Made by a program: the position numbers and the translations under genes
Notes under the pieces: generated by a model
The model's input: only the letters and a program-made list of their open reading frames with translations
Databases searched by the model: none
What the model was told of the DNA's origin: nothing
Shown here: in pieces, positions 32,475-42,112 of the stretch
Layout of the letters: each line of letters opens with the position of its first letter
Numbering within the stretch: the first letter of the stretch is position 1
Assembly: GCF_018070345.1 (NCBI RefSeq)
Contig: NZ_JAGPXX010000030.1
Coordinates: 18,125-82,124, forward strand
Direction of reading: 5' to 3'
DNA length: 64,000 bases
Source of the DNA: Streptomyces sp. F63
Lineage (GTDB): Bacteria; Actinomycetota; Actinomycetes; Streptomycetales; Streptomycetaceae

Positions 32475-33158
32475 ATGCACCGATCAGCCACGCGACTTCT
32501 CGCCGCCGCAGCCGTCATACCCATGATGTTCGTCGCCGGCTGCTCCTCGGACTCCGGTGGCCAGGCCGACGACAAGACGTCAGCGCCACCGGCGGAGACG
32601 AGCGCCTCGCCGACCACGGCCCCCGCGAGATACGCGGAACTGCCCAAGGCCTGCGCGGCCCTCGGCAAGGACACGATCGAGGACCTCGTCCCCGAAGCCG
32701 ACAGCAAGTCCGGCACGGCCGGCAAGTCCAGCGACGTCAACGCGCGCAGCACCTGCTCCTGGTACGGCCTCGACGGCTTCCAGTACCGCTGGCTGGACGT
32801 CTCCCTGCAGCGCTTCGAGTCCGACCCGACGCTCGGCAGCGCCGAGTCGCGCGCCCGGGAGTACTTCACCAAGCAGGTCGACGAGGCCAAGTCCGTCAAG
32901 GGCGGCAAGGATGTGAAGAACGCGACACCGGCCGGCATCGGCGACCAGGCGGCCACCGTCCGCTACGACATCACCAAGGACGGCGACGGCTTCAAGAACC
33001 AGACCGTCGTCACCCGGGCCGAGAACGTCGTCATCACCCTCAACTACAACGGCGCCGGCTACGAGGACGCCAAGCCCCCCAAGGCCGACGAGCTGCTCAA
33101 GGACGCCGAGAAGGCCGCCAAGGAAGCCGTCAAGGCCGTCACCGACGCCAACAAGTGA
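32475..33158 (+). CDS. DUF3558-like lipoprotein
   Basis: A 227-residue lipoprotein (lipobox MMFVAGCSSDSG). It shares with the preceding gene the pattern AELPKACAALGKDTIEDLVP, STCSWYGLDG and a final TRAENVVITLNYNG segment, but lacks the low-complexity insert. The C-terminus is a Lys/Ala-rich helix. The ATG at 32475 has GAAGGA just upstream; an ATG at 32460 without a ribosome site was not used. Function unknown. Confidence 0.82.
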   Translation: MHRSATRLLAAAAVIPMMFVAGCSSDSGGQADDKTSAPPAETSASPTTAPARYAELPKACAALGKDTIEDLVPEADSKSGTAGKSSDVNARSTCSWYGLDGFQYRWLDVSLQRFESDPTLGSAESRAREYFTKQVDEAKSVKGGKDVKNATPAGIGDQAATVRYDITKDGDGFKNQTVVTRAENVVITLNYNGAGYEDAKPPKADELLKDAEKAAKEAVKAVTDANK

Positions 33159-33318
33159 GGGGCCGTGTGAGGGCGGGGGCGTGCCCCCGATGAGATTCCG
33201 CACGTAACCGGCGGATACCGCCCGGGGGCCCGGGCCCGCGACGGGTCCGGGCTCCTCGTACTCGTACACATGTGCCAGGCTGTGCGCGCCAGTTCTCGAA
33301 GCCGGAAGGGGAGCGCGG

Positions 33319-34743
33319 GTGGCCGCCATGCAGCTGACACGCACACACCGCATCTTGATCGGGGTGGTCGTCGCCGGCGCCGTGCTGATCGCGGCGATCG
33401 GCTTCGCCGGTTCGTACGCGGCGGTCCGCGACCTCGCCGAGCAGAAGGGCTTCGGCGCCTTCTCCACCGTCTTCCCCATCGGGATCGACGCGGGGATCGT
33501 CGTCCTCCTCGCCCTGGACCTGCTGCTGACCTGGATCCGGATCCCCTTCCCCCTGCTGCGCCAGACCGCCTGGCTGCTGACCGCCGCCACCATCGCCTTC
33601 AACGGCGCCGCGGCCTGGCCCGACCCGCTGGGCGTGGGCATGCACGCCGTCATCCCCGTCCTGTTCGTCGTCTCCGTCGAGGCCGCCCGGCACGCCATCG
33701 GCCGCATCGCCGACATCACCGCCGACAAGCACATGGAGGGCGTCCGCCTCTCCCGCTGGCTGCTGGCCTTCCCCTCCACCTTCCGGCTCTGGCGCCGGAT
33801 GAAGCTGTGGGAGCTGCGCTCCTACGACGAGGTCATCCGCCTCGAACAGGACCGCCTCGTCTACCAGGCCCGCCTCCGCGCCCGCTATGGCCGCGCCTGG
33901 CGCCGCAAGGCACCCGTCGAGTCGATGATGCCGCTCCGGCTGGCCCGCTACGGCGTCCCGCTCGCCGAGACCGCGCCCGACGGACTCGCCGCCGCCGGTA
34001 TCGACCCCGCCGCCCCGGCCGGCCGGGCCGCGGTGCGGCCCTCACCGCGCCGCCCCGAACTCACCGCCGGGGAGCAGCACTCCGGGGCCGGCTCCGGGAC
34101 GGTCCCCGAGGGCAGTGCGGCCGCCGCCGAGGCCGCTTCCGGCGCCGCCACCTCGCACGGCCCGTCCGCGGCCGGGCCGGCACCCGGCGGCGAGCGCCCG
34201 GCGGAACACGCCTCCGCCCCGGAATCCGCGGGACCCGCCGGATACGGACCCGCCGACCACACCGCCGCCGGCCCCGGGTACACCGGAACCCCCGAGTACA
34301 CCGCCGCCTCCGGCGGCACCCGCGCCACCGCGTACGGTTCCGGCGCCGGCCCCCTCGCCTCCGCGGAGCCGGCCTCCCCCCGCGTCACCGTGCCCGTCGC
34401 CCCCGGCCGCGAGCGGCCGCTGGGCAGCCCCCAGCCCTACGTGCCGGCGCAGAGCGGCCCGTTCCGGGACGAACCGGACCCGGCCGCGGAGGAGGAGACG
34501 GCCACCGCCCCGGGACTGCCCGACGACATGTCCCGCGAGGAGGCGTACTTCGGCGCGTTCCGCCGGTACGTCGCCGAGCGCGGTGACTTCCCCAACGCCC
34601 GCCAGTTCGGCCTGTACCTCATGGACCTCTACGGCATCCGCGGCCGCACCGGCGGCCCGCTCAGCGAGAGCTCGCTCCGCGGCTACCTCCGCGAGTTCCG
34701 CCACCGCTACACGGCCGAGATGGACACCGAGCACATCGCCTGA
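33319..34743 (+). CDS. DUF2637-domain membrane protein (SpdB-like) with C-terminal conserved module
   Basis: A 474-residue protein. Four hydrophobic segments in the first 130 residues (ILIGVVVAGAVLIAAIGFAG; FPIGIDAGIVVLLALDLLL) form a DUF2637 domain, as in the Spd plasmid-spread proteins of actinomycete conjugative plasmids. A Pro/Ala/Gly-rich middle of about 200 residues follows, then a conserved C-terminus (EEAYFGAFRRYVAERGDFPN; SESSLRGYLREFRHRYTAEM) that looks like a small DNA-binding or partner-binding unit. The GTG at 33319 has GGGGAG 6 nt before it. No other conjugation genes lie nearby. The function is unknown in the chromosomal setting. Confidence 0.8.
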   Translation: MAAMQLTRTHRILIGVVVAGAVLIAAIGFAGSYAAVRDLAEQKGFGAFSTVFPIGIDAGIVVLLALDLLLTWIRIPFPLLRQTAWLLTAATIAFNGAAAWPDPLGVGMHAVIPVLFVVSVEAARHAIGRIADITADKHMEGVRLSRWLLAFPSTFRLWRRMKLWELRSYDEVIRLEQDRLVYQARLRARYGRAWRRKAPVESMMPLRLARYGVPLAETAPDGLAAAGIDPAAPAGRAAVRPSPRRPELTAGEQHSGAGSGTVPEGSAAAAEAASGAATSHGPSAAGPAPGGERPAEHASAPESAGPAGYGPADHTAAGPGYTGTPEYTAASGGTRATAYGSGAGPLASAEPASPRVTVPVAPGRERPLGSPQPYVPAQSGPFRDEPDPAAEEETATAPGLPDDMSREEAYFGAFRRYVAERGDFPNARQFGLYLMDLYGIRGRTGGPLSESSLRGYLREFRHRYTAEMDTEHIA

Positions 34744-34879
34744 CGCGCCCCCGCCGGGAAGCCCGCGCGCCGGGCCCCGCACCCGGCACGCCGACGGCGC
34801 GGCGCCACGGCCCGGAGCCGTACCGCCGTACCGCCGCGCCGCCCGTCGCCCGCCGCCCGGTCACAGCACTGGACCGGCA

Positions 34880-36685
34880 CTAGACCGCCAGCAGCCTCCG
34901 CACCCGGTCCGCGCCGACCGCCAGCAGGAGCGTCGGCAGCCGCGGCCCCGTGTCACGGCCGACCAGCAGCTTGTACAGCAGGGCGAAGAACGCCCGCTGC
35001 GCCGCCTTCAGCTCGGGGGTCGGCTTCGCGTCCGCCGGGAAGCCCGCCTGGAGCTTCGGCACCCCGTAGACCAGGGTCGTCAGCCCGTCGAGCGACCAGT
35101 GCTCGTCCAGACCGTCCAGCAGCAGCCGCAGCGACTCGCGCTCCGTGTCACCGAGCGAGGCCAGCAGCTCCGTGTCCGGCTCCTCCCTGACCCGGGTGCG
35201 CTGCTCGACCGGCACCTGTGTCCGGATCCAGTTCTCGGCGCGGTCCAGCCGGGGCCGGGCCTCGTCCAGCGAGGTGATCGGGTTCTCCGGGTCCAGGTCG
35301 CGCAGGATCCGCAACGTCTGCTCGCCGTGCCCGGTGGTGATGTCCACCACCGAGGCGAGCGTCCGGTACGGCAGCGGGCGCGGGGTGCGCGGGAGCTCAC
35401 CGGCGGCCGTGCGGGTGGCCCGGCCGTACGCGGCGGCGTCCGCCGGCTGCGCCGAGCCGTCGGCGATCTTCCGCTCCAGGGCGTCCCACTCGTCGTAGAG
35501 CCGCTGGATCTCCTGGTCGAAGGCGATCTTGAAGGACTGGTTCGGCTTCCGCCGCGCGTACAGCCAGCGCAGCAGCGGCGCCTCCATGATCCGCAGGGCG
35601 TCCTCGGGCGTCGGCACACCGCCCTTCGAACTCGACATCTTCGCCATGCCGCTGATGCCGACGAAGGCGTACATCGGCCCGATCGGCTGCTCGCCGCCGA
35701 AGACCTCCTTCACCAGCTGCCCGCCGACGACGTACGACGAGCCGGGTGAGGAGTGGTCCACCCCGGACGGCTCGAACACCACGCCCTCGTAGGCCCAGCG
35801 CATCGGCCAGTCGACCTTCCACACCAGCTTGCCGCGGTTGTGCTCGGAGAGCCGCACCGTCTCGGCGTGCCCGCAGCGGCAGACGTAGGCCAGATCGGTG
35901 GTCTCGTCGTCGTAGCCGGTGACGGTCGTGAAGTCCGTCTCGCAGACCGAGCAGTACGGCTTGTACGGGAAGTAGCCCGCACCGGCGCCCGAGCCGTCGT
36001 CCTCGCCCGCGGCGCCCGACCCCTCGGCGGCAGCCTCCGCCGCGGCGGCGTCGGCCTCGTCGAGCTTCCTGCCCTTCTGCTGCCGGGCCTGGGTCTCCTG
36101 CGCCCCGGCCCCGGCCGCCTTCTCCCCGCCCGCCGTCTCCGTACCCGCCCTGTCCGCGCCCGTCTTCCCCTTGGTGCGGTAGCGGTCGAGGACGGCGTCG
36201 ATGCGTCCCCGCTCGCGCATGGCGAAGAGGATCTGGTCGCGGTACGCGCCCGTGGTGTACTGCAGCGTCTGGCTGATCGGGTGCACCTCGATGCCGAGCT
36301 GCTCCATCGCCGCCACCATGGGCGCCTTGAAGTGCTCGGCCCAGTTGGCGTACTCGCTGCCGGGCGGCGCGGGCACACTGGTCAGCGGCTTGCCGATGTG
36401 CTCCGACCAGGACGGGTCGATACCGGCGGGCACCTTGCGAAAGCGGTCGTAGTCGTCCCAGGACAGGATGTGGACGCAGTCGTATCCGCGCCGCTTGATC
36501 TCGTCGGCGACGAGGTGCGGCGTCATCACCTCGCGCAGATTGCCGAGATGGATCGGACCGGACGGGCTCAGCCCCGAGGCGCAGACGATCGGTTTGCCGG
36601 GGGCACGGCGCTCCGCCTCGGCGATGACCTCGTCCGCGAAACGGGAGACCCAGTCGGTCTCGTTGCTCTGAGCCACGATCGGCAC
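34880..36685 (-). CDS. lysS: lysyl-tRNA synthetase, class I
   Basis: A 601-residue class I LysRS, the archaeal-type enzyme, as found in Streptomyces. HIGH-like HLGN is at 46-49 (PSGPIHLGNLRE) and KMSSSKG at 349-355. Residues 172-236 are a low-complexity Ala/Glu/Gly/Gln insertion immediately before a four-cysteine zinc site (CSVC at 245-248, CRC at 269-271). The GTG at 36685 has AGAGG upstream. It is divergent from argS with a 199-bp shared promoter region. Confidence 0.95.
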   Translation of the reverse strand: MPIVAQSNETDWVSRFADEVIAEAERRAPGKPIVCASGLSPSGPIHLGNLREVMTPHLVADEIKRRGYDCVHILSWDDYDRFRKVPAGIDPSWSEHIGKPLTSVPAPPGSEYANWAEHFKAPMVAAMEQLGIEVHPISQTLQYTTGAYRDQILFAMRERGRIDAVLDRYRTKGKTGADRAGTETAGGEKAAGAGAQETQARQQKGRKLDEADAAAAEAAAEGSGAAGEDDGSGAGAGYFPYKPYCSVCETDFTTVTGYDDETTDLAYVCRCGHAETVRLSEHNRGKLVWKVDWPMRWAYEGVVFEPSGVDHSSPGSSYVVGGQLVKEVFGGEQPIGPMYAFVGISGMAKMSSSKGGVPTPEDALRIMEAPLLRWLYARRKPNQSFKIAFDQEIQRLYDEWDALERKIADGSAQPADAAAYGRATRTAAGELPRTPRPLPYRTLASVVDITTGHGEQTLRILRDLDPENPITSLDEARPRLDRAENWIRTQVPVEQRTRVREEPDTELLASLGDTERESLRLLLDGLDEHWSLDGLTTLVYGVPKLQAGFPADAKPTPELKAAQRAFFALLYKLLVGRDTGPRLPTLLLAVGADRVRRLLAV

Positions 36686-36884
36686 GTCCTCTTCCTTCTT
36701 CGCTTTCCTGCGCTCGGAAACCTGACGGTGAGCCCGGCGGTGAGCCGGCGCCGCCATTGTCCCAGACCCGTTAATGCCTCGGGTGCCACGGGAGCGCCGT
36801 GGGATACTGACGGCCGACGCCGCCGGTCCGCCAAGCGGCCGGCACGGCCCCGCACCCCACCGCGAAAGAAGGCGCTAGCTCCTC

Positions 36885-38672
36885 ATGGCCCCGGTCCCTT
36901 CCCTTTCCGCAACCGTCCGCCGGCGTCTCACCGAGGCCCTCGCCGCCGCCCTGCCGGAGGCGGGCGCCGCCGACCCGCTGCTGCGACGGAGCGACCGGGC
37001 TGATTTCCAGGCCAACGGCATGCTGGCGCTGGCCAAGAAGCTGAAGGGCAACCCCCGCGAGCTGGCGGGGCAGGTCGTCGACCGCATCCCCACCGCGGAC
37101 GACGCCGACCCCGACCCGGTCGTCCGCGCCATCGAGGTCTCCGGCCCCGGCTTCCTCAACATCACCGTCGCCGACTCGGCCATCACCTCGACGCTGGCCC
37201 TGCGCGCGGCGGACGACCGGCTCGGCGTGCCGCAGGCGGAGCGCCCCGGCACCACGGTCATCGACTACTCCCAGCCCAACGTCGCCAAGGAGATGCACGT
37301 CGGCCACCTCCGCTCCACGGTGATCGGTGACGCCGTCGTGCGGATCCTGGAGCACCGGGGCGAGACGGTGATCCGGCGGCACCACATCGGCGACTGGGGC
37401 ACCCAGTTCGGCATGCTCATCCAGTACCTGATCGAGCATCCGCACGAGCTGGACCACGCCTCCGACGCGGCGGACGCGACCGCCGAGGGCGAGGCGGCGA
37501 TGTCCCGGCTCAACCGGCTCTACAAGGCGTCGCGCGCGCTGTTCGACTCCGACGAGGAGTTCAAGGACCGGGCCCGCCGCCGGGTGGTCGACCTCCAGGC
37601 CGGAGACGAGGAGACCCTCGCCCTCTGGCACAAGATCGTCGACGAGTCGAAGATCTACTTCCGGGGCGTCTACACCAAGCTCGACGTGGAGATCCGCGAC
37701 GAGGACGTCGTCGGTGAGAGCGCCTACAACGACGATCTGCACGCGGTCTGCGAGGAGCTGGAGTCCTCCGGGGTCGCCGTGCGCTCCGAGGGCGCCCTCT
37801 GCGTCTTCTTCGACGACGTGAAGGGACCGGACGGCAAGCCGGTGCCGCTGATCGTCCGGAAGTCCAACGGCGGCTTCGGCTACGCGGCCACCGACCTCGC
37901 CGCCATCCGCGACCGCGTCGGCAGCCTCAAGGCCGACACCCTGCTGTACGTCGTGGACGCCCGGCAGGCACTGCACTTCAAGATGGTGTTCGACACCGCA
38001 CGCCGCGCCGGCTGGCTGCCGGAGGGCGCCGCGCGGCAGCTCCCCTTCGGCACGGTCCTCGGCAAGGACGGCAAGCCCTTCAAGACCCGCGAAGGTGAGA
38101 CCGTACGCCTCGTCGACCTGCTGGACGAGGCGGTGGACCGGGCCGCGGCCGTCGTCGCCGAGAAGGCCCCGGAGCTGACGGCGGCCGAGGTCGCCGAGCG
38201 CGCCGCGCAGGTCGGCATCGGCGCGGTGAAGTACGCGGACCTCTCCACCTCGCTGACCCGCGACTACATCTTCGACCTGGACCGGATGGTGTCCCTCAAC
38301 GGCGACACCAGCGTCTACCTCCAATACGCCTACGCCCGGATCCAGTCCATCCTCCGCAAGGCGGGCACGGCCGTCCCGAAGGCCCGCCCCGAGCTGCCGC
38401 TGTCCCCGGCCGAGCGGGCACTGGGGCTCCACCTGGACGAGTTCGCCGAGACGCTGGCGTCGGTCGCCGAGACGTACGAACCGCACAAGCTGGCCGCGTA
38501 CCTCTACCAGCTGGCCTCCGCGTTCACGACGTTCTACGACCAGTGCCCGGTGCTGAAGAAGGACAACTCCCCCGAGCTGGTGGAGAACCGCCTCTTCTTC
38601 TGCGACCTGACCGCCCGCACCCTGCGGCAGGGCATGGCCCTGCTGGGCATCCGCACCCCCGAGCGGCTCTGA
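36885..38672 (+). CDS. argS: arginyl-tRNA synthetase
   Basis: A 595-residue class I ArgRS. The N-terminal Add-1 domain (to about residue 120) is followed by DYSQPNVAKEMHVGHLRST with the HIGH variant HVGH at 138-141, the insertion domains, and a C-terminal anticodon-binding domain ending RQGMALLGIRTPERL. No KMSK is obvious, which is normal for many ArgRSs. It is divergent from lysS, so two synthetase genes share the intergenic region 36686-36884. A strong terminator follows. Confidence 0.96.
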   Translation: MAPVPSLSATVRRRLTEALAAALPEAGAADPLLRRSDRADFQANGMLALAKKLKGNPRELAGQVVDRIPTADDADPDPVVRAIEVSGPGFLNITVADSAITSTLALRAADDRLGVPQAERPGTTVIDYSQPNVAKEMHVGHLRSTVIGDAVVRILEHRGETVIRRHHIGDWGTQFGMLIQYLIEHPHELDHASDAADATAEGEAAMSRLNRLYKASRALFDSDEEFKDRARRRVVDLQAGDEETLALWHKIVDESKIYFRGVYTKLDVEIRDEDVVGESAYNDDLHAVCEELESSGVAVRSEGALCVFFDDVKGPDGKPVPLIVRKSNGGFGYAATDLAAIRDRVGSLKADTLLYVVDARQALHFKMVFDTARRAGWLPEGAARQLPFGTVLGKDGKPFKTREGETVRLVDLLDEAVDRAAAVVAEKAPELTAAEVAERAAQVGIGAVKYADLSTSLTRDYIFDLDRMVSLNGDTSVYLQYAYARIQSILRKAGTAVPKARPELPLSPAERALGLHLDEFAETLASVAETYEPHKLAAYLYQLASAFTTFYDQCPVLKKDNSPELVENRLFFCDLTARTLRQGMALLGIRTPERL

Positions 38673-38743
38673 CGGCGCCTCCGGCGGCCGGCCCCGCCAC
38701 GCGGCGTCCCCGCGTAACCCGCGGCGCGAGCACGGACCAGGAA

Positions 38744-38791
38744 AGACCTCGCCGCGGTGCGACCGTCCGGAACCGCACCGCGGCGAGGTCT
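38744..38791 (+). terminator. hairpin terminator after argS
   Basis: A perfect 18-bp inverted repeat (38744-38761 with 38774-38791, 12-nt loop) lies about 70 bp after the argS stop. No U tract, as is common in Streptomyces. The rest of 38673-39039 holds no gene. Confidence 0.8.
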
Positions 38792-39039
38792 CCGCGTCCC
38801 AGCTGCCGGGCACGGCGGTACCAGCACCCCGGCGGGGTACACGCCCGGTGGCGGCCCCCTCACGTTCGCAGCCGGACACGCAGGCCGGGCACACCGCGTA
38901 CCCGCGTGCGCACCCGGCCCCGAGTGGATCACGGCGGTACGCTCGCCCCGGCAGCCCATACCGCACCCCACGGCACAAACCCCCCGAGGCCCGCCGATAC
39001 CCGCCCACCCCTCCGAACGAAACGAGTGAGCGAGAGCCC

Positions 39040-40179
39040 ATGTCCCACCCCCTCCTCGACCTCGCCCCGCTCTCCGCCGAGCACTTCGCCGCCATCGAAC
39101 GGCAGGTCGCCTCCGTGATGGGCACCGACGCCGACGTGATCGTCATGCAGGGTGAGGCGCTGCTGCCGCTGGAGGGCTGCATCAGAAGCGCCACCCGCCC
39201 CGGATCCACCGCGCTCAACATCATCACGGGCCCGTACGGCCAGACGTTCGGCGGCTGGCTGCGCGACAGCGGCGCCACAGTCGTCGACATCGAAGTGCCG
39301 TACGACACCTCCGTCTCCGCCGAGACCGTTCGGAGGGCTCTGGAAGAGCACCCGGAAACCGAACTCGTGTCCCTGGTGCACGCGGAGGCCGCGACCGGCA
39401 ACACCAACACCGTCGCCCCGGTCGGCGCGGTGGTCCGCGAACACGGCGCGCTCCTGATGCTCGACGCGGTGGCCTCCGTCGCCGCCGAGCCGCTGCACAC
39501 CGACGCCTGGGGTGTCGACCTGTGCGTGATCGGCGCGCAGAAGGCGATGGGCGGACCGGCCGGGGTCTCGGCCGTGTCGGTGAGCGAGCGGGCCTGGGAG
39601 CGGATCCGCGCCAACCCGGGCGCGCCGCGCCGCTCGTACCTCTCCCTCCTGGACTGGAAGGAGCGCTGGATCAACCCCGGCCGCATCGCCCTGCCGCACG
39701 CACCGGCGCAGTTGGAAATGCTGGCCCTGGAGGCGTGCGTCCGGCGCATCGAGGAGACCGGCGGGCTCGACGCGTCCATCGCACGCCACCGTGCCACGGC
39801 CGCCGCCCTCCGCGCCGGGATCGAGGCCCTGACCGACCAGGGGAGCGAGGGCCTGCGCCCGTATGTGACCGATGCCCGCGACGCCGCCCCCGTCGCCACC
39901 ACCCTGCGGGCCCCCGACTCCCTCGACGCCCGCGAACTCGTCGCCGCCGCACTGGCCACCGCCCCCTCCGGCTCCCCCGCCCCGCCGCTGGCCGCGGGCG
40001 GCGGCGCCCTGGGCCACGAGATGGTCCGGGTCAACCACTACGGTCCCGACGCCACCCCGGGCACCGTCGTCCGCGTCCTCTCAGCCCTGGCCGAGGCCCT
40101 GAACGCGGCAGGCGTCCGCGCCGACTTGGACGCTGCCTCCACGGCCGCAGAGGCGGCGTGGTCGGCCCCGGAGGAGTAA
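39040..40179 (+). CDS. class V PLP-dependent aminotransferase (alanine-glyoxylate type)
   Basis: A 379-residue fold-type I PLP enzyme. The PLP lysine lies in CVIGAQKAMGGPAGVS; MLDAVASVAAEPLHTDAWGVD contains the cofactor-binding aspartate. N-terminal QGEALLPLEGCIRSATRPG matches alanine-glyoxylate/serine-pyruvate aminotransferases. The exact substrate is not readable. A hairpin (40327-40362) lies in the convergent region before the serine hydrolase gene. Confidence 0.88.
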   Translation: MSHPLLDLAPLSAEHFAAIERQVASVMGTDADVIVMQGEALLPLEGCIRSATRPGSTALNIITGPYGQTFGGWLRDSGATVVDIEVPYDTSVSAETVRRALEEHPETELVSLVHAEAATGNTNTVAPVGAVVREHGALLMLDAVASVAAEPLHTDAWGVDLCVIGAQKAMGGPAGVSAVSVSERAWERIRANPGAPRRSYLSLLDWKERWINPGRIALPHAPAQLEMLALEACVRRIEETGGLDASIARHRATAAALRAGIEALTDQGSEGLRPYVTDARDAAPVATTLRAPDSLDARELVAAALATAPSGSPAPPLAAGGGALGHEMVRVNHYGPDATPGTVVRVLSALAEALNAAGVRADLDAASTAAEAAWSAPEE

Positions 40180-40326
40180 CACCGGCGGCAGAGCCGGGAG
40201 AGGCCCGACAGCCGACGGGCCGGAAGAACACGGACCGAGCCGGCCGACGGCATCCGCCGCCCTCTCCGGGGGCAACCGTGTGGCGCGAGGCGAGCGGAGA
40301 CCACTTCGTGCAGCTCGGCTCGGGGT

Positions 40327-40362
40327 GAGCGACAGTATGTTGTGCCCACACCTGTGTCGCTC
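40327..40362. terminator. hairpin between convergent genes
   Basis: GAGCGACA (40327-40334) pairs with TGTCGCTC (40355-40362) around a 20-nt loop that itself holds a GTGTGGGC/GCCCACAC-like partial pairing. It lies between the aminotransferase stop and the serine hydrolase stop; the rest of 40180-40461 shows no gene. Confidence 0.45.
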
Positions 40363-40461
40363 CATGGGAGCTGCGGTGAAAGCTGTGGTGGGAGCTCCCG
40401 AAGAGTGCGCCGCAGTCACCCGCGGGGTATGAGCGGCCTGACCGCGGCGCCGAGTGCGGGG

Positions 40462-41637
40462 TCAGGCGGTGCGGCACAGAGCGTGGTCGATGAGGTTGCG
40501 CAGTGCGTCTTCCTGACGGGCCGCGACCTGCGGGTCCGCGGAGCGGCTGTGGGCGGAGACGGTGATGGCGCGTCGGCCGTCCGTGGTTGCCGCCGCCCGG
40601 ATGACGTATCCGAAGCCGCTTCCTCCGTGCCCGAGGTAACCACCGCCGCAGGACAGGGGGGTGAAGAACAAGCCGAGGCCGTCCCTTGTGCCTGCCGGGT
40701 GGCCGCTGTCCTGCGGCACCGGGACTGTGGTCCGCATGACGGCGAGTTCGGCGGGCTTCAGTAGCCGCCCGTTGACCAGGGCGGTGAAGAAGCGGTTGAG
40801 GTCGCGCGCCGTGCCGGTCATCGAGCCGTCCGCCCCGCTGTCGAAGGGACGGTAGGGGACCGCGGTGTCGACCATCGGGCCGTCCACGGTGAACTGCTGA
40901 TAGTTGGCCGTATGTGGATGCGGGAGGAAGGGCTTCGTGCCCGGGGTGCCGGTGCGCCGCAGACCGAGGGGACGCAGAACGCGGTCGTGGACCTGCTGTT
41001 CCCACGTACGGCCGGTGATCTTCTCGATGATCATTCCGGCGAGTACGTAGTTCGTGTTGGAATACGCCCAGCGGGTGCCGGCCGGGAAGTCCGGCTTGTG
41101 GCGCATGGCCAGGGCGACCAGCTGTTCGGGCTGGTAGACACGCCACCGGTTGGCGAAGTAGGTCCGGACGCCGGGGTCGGGGAACACGTCGTCGATGTAG
41201 TCGGACAGGCCGCTGGTGTGCTGCAGCAGGTCGCGGACGGTGATGGTCCGGCCGTCGTTCCCGTTTCCGGACACGACTCCGGGCAGCAGTTGCTCCACCG
41301 TCTGGTCAAGGGAGATCCGCTTCTCGCCCACCAGTTGCAGCACGACGGTGGCGACGAACGTCTTGGTGGTACTGCCCAGACGCAGGAAGCCGTCGTTCGG
41401 GACCGGGCGATGAGTGACCAGGTCGCCAACCCCGGAGCGGGCCGTGGTTGTCCCGCGCGGGGTCTCCAGGCGGACCGCTACTCCGGTGACCCCCGTATCC
41501 CGCAGCGCGTCGGCGTCACGCTGCACGGACCAAGCCGCGCCGGAGCGGCGTGGTGCGGCCGAAGCCGCAACGGACGGCAGAGACGACACGGCCAGCGCGA
41601 GCACCGCAACTGATAACCACACACGACGAAAGATCAT
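40462..41637 (-). CDS. secreted serine hydrolase (beta-lactamase / D-Ala-D-Ala carboxypeptidase family)
   Basis: A 391-residue exported class C-type serine hydrolase. The signal peptide is VWLSVAVLALAVSSLPSVAASA. The nucleophile motif is STTK (Ser89/Lys92), the second element YSN (192-194, AYSNTNYVL), and the third HGG (GYLGHGGSGFGY) near the C-terminus. It may be a D-alanyl-D-alanine carboxypeptidase or an esterase; beta-lactam hydrolysis is not indicated specifically. It borders the mobile-element scar to the right. Confidence 0.9.
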   Translation of the reverse strand: MIFRRVWLSVAVLALAVSSLPSVAASAAPRRSGAAWSVQRDADALRDTGVTGVAVRLETPRGTTTARSGVGDLVTHRPVPNDGFLRLGSTTKTFVATVVLQLVGEKRISLDQTVEQLLPGVVSGNGNDGRTITVRDLLQHTSGLSDYIDDVFPDPGVRTYFANRWRVYQPEQLVALAMRHKPDFPAGTRWAYSNTNYVLAGMIIEKITGRTWEQQVHDRVLRPLGLRRTGTPGTKPFLPHPHTANYQQFTVDGPMVDTAVPYRPFDSGADGSMTGTARDLNRFFTALVNGRLLKPAELAVMRTTVPVPQDSGHPAGTRDGLGLFFTPLSCGGGYLGHGGSGFGYVIRAAATTDGRRAITVSAHSRSADPQVAARQEDALRNLIDHALCRTA

Positions 41638-41830
41638 GACCTGAGGTTAGGAACACCAAGGGTCGCCGGCCATCCGGGATACGTCCCCTTGTGAACGGGG
41701 GACAGCCGGGTGGACAAGCGCGCGAGGTGTCCGGCGCCACCACTGAGCTTCTCCATCTGACCGCGCCGGCGGGTTGGCCGGGTGGGCGGCGCGGCGGGGA
41801 CGGGTACGTCGTGGGCTCTGCCCGGAGCCC

Positions 41831-42112
41831 GGCTGTCCGGTGCCTGGGTGGTTGGGGTTACGGCGCCGGGTGGGCGGCGCGGTGGTGGTGGCGGGTGCGT
41901 CGCGGGCCGACGGGGGGCTCGGGCGGGGGTTACGGCATCCGTGGTGGGGGTGGGCCGGGGGTCGGTCGTCCATCCGGTGCCGTGCGCGCCCGGGGTCGTC
42001 CTGGAAAAGCGATGGAGTGGCTGGTGCCGGTGGGTGGTTGCGGGGGCACACGCGCGCCTGAGTTGTCCGGCTCACCCACCGTCGTGGCGGGCTGTCGGGG
42101 GTGACGGTGGTG
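41831..42112. repeat. ~283-bp repeat, copy A (inverted relative to copy B at 45881-46164)
   Basis: Its reverse complement matches 45881-46164 almost base for base from CACCACCGTCACCCCCGACA to AGGCACCGGACAGCC; only a handful of differences were seen. Copy A lies 3' of the DUF222-HNH gene. No gene could be supported in it. The remaining parts of 41638-42323 hold only the terminator at 42272. Confidence 0.92.

Noticed and set aside
36771..40034. 1087-codon minus-strand open frame opposite argS and the aminotransferase
   Set aside because: The composition is that of a shadow frame; both plus-strand genes have clear motifs and codon-position GC bias.
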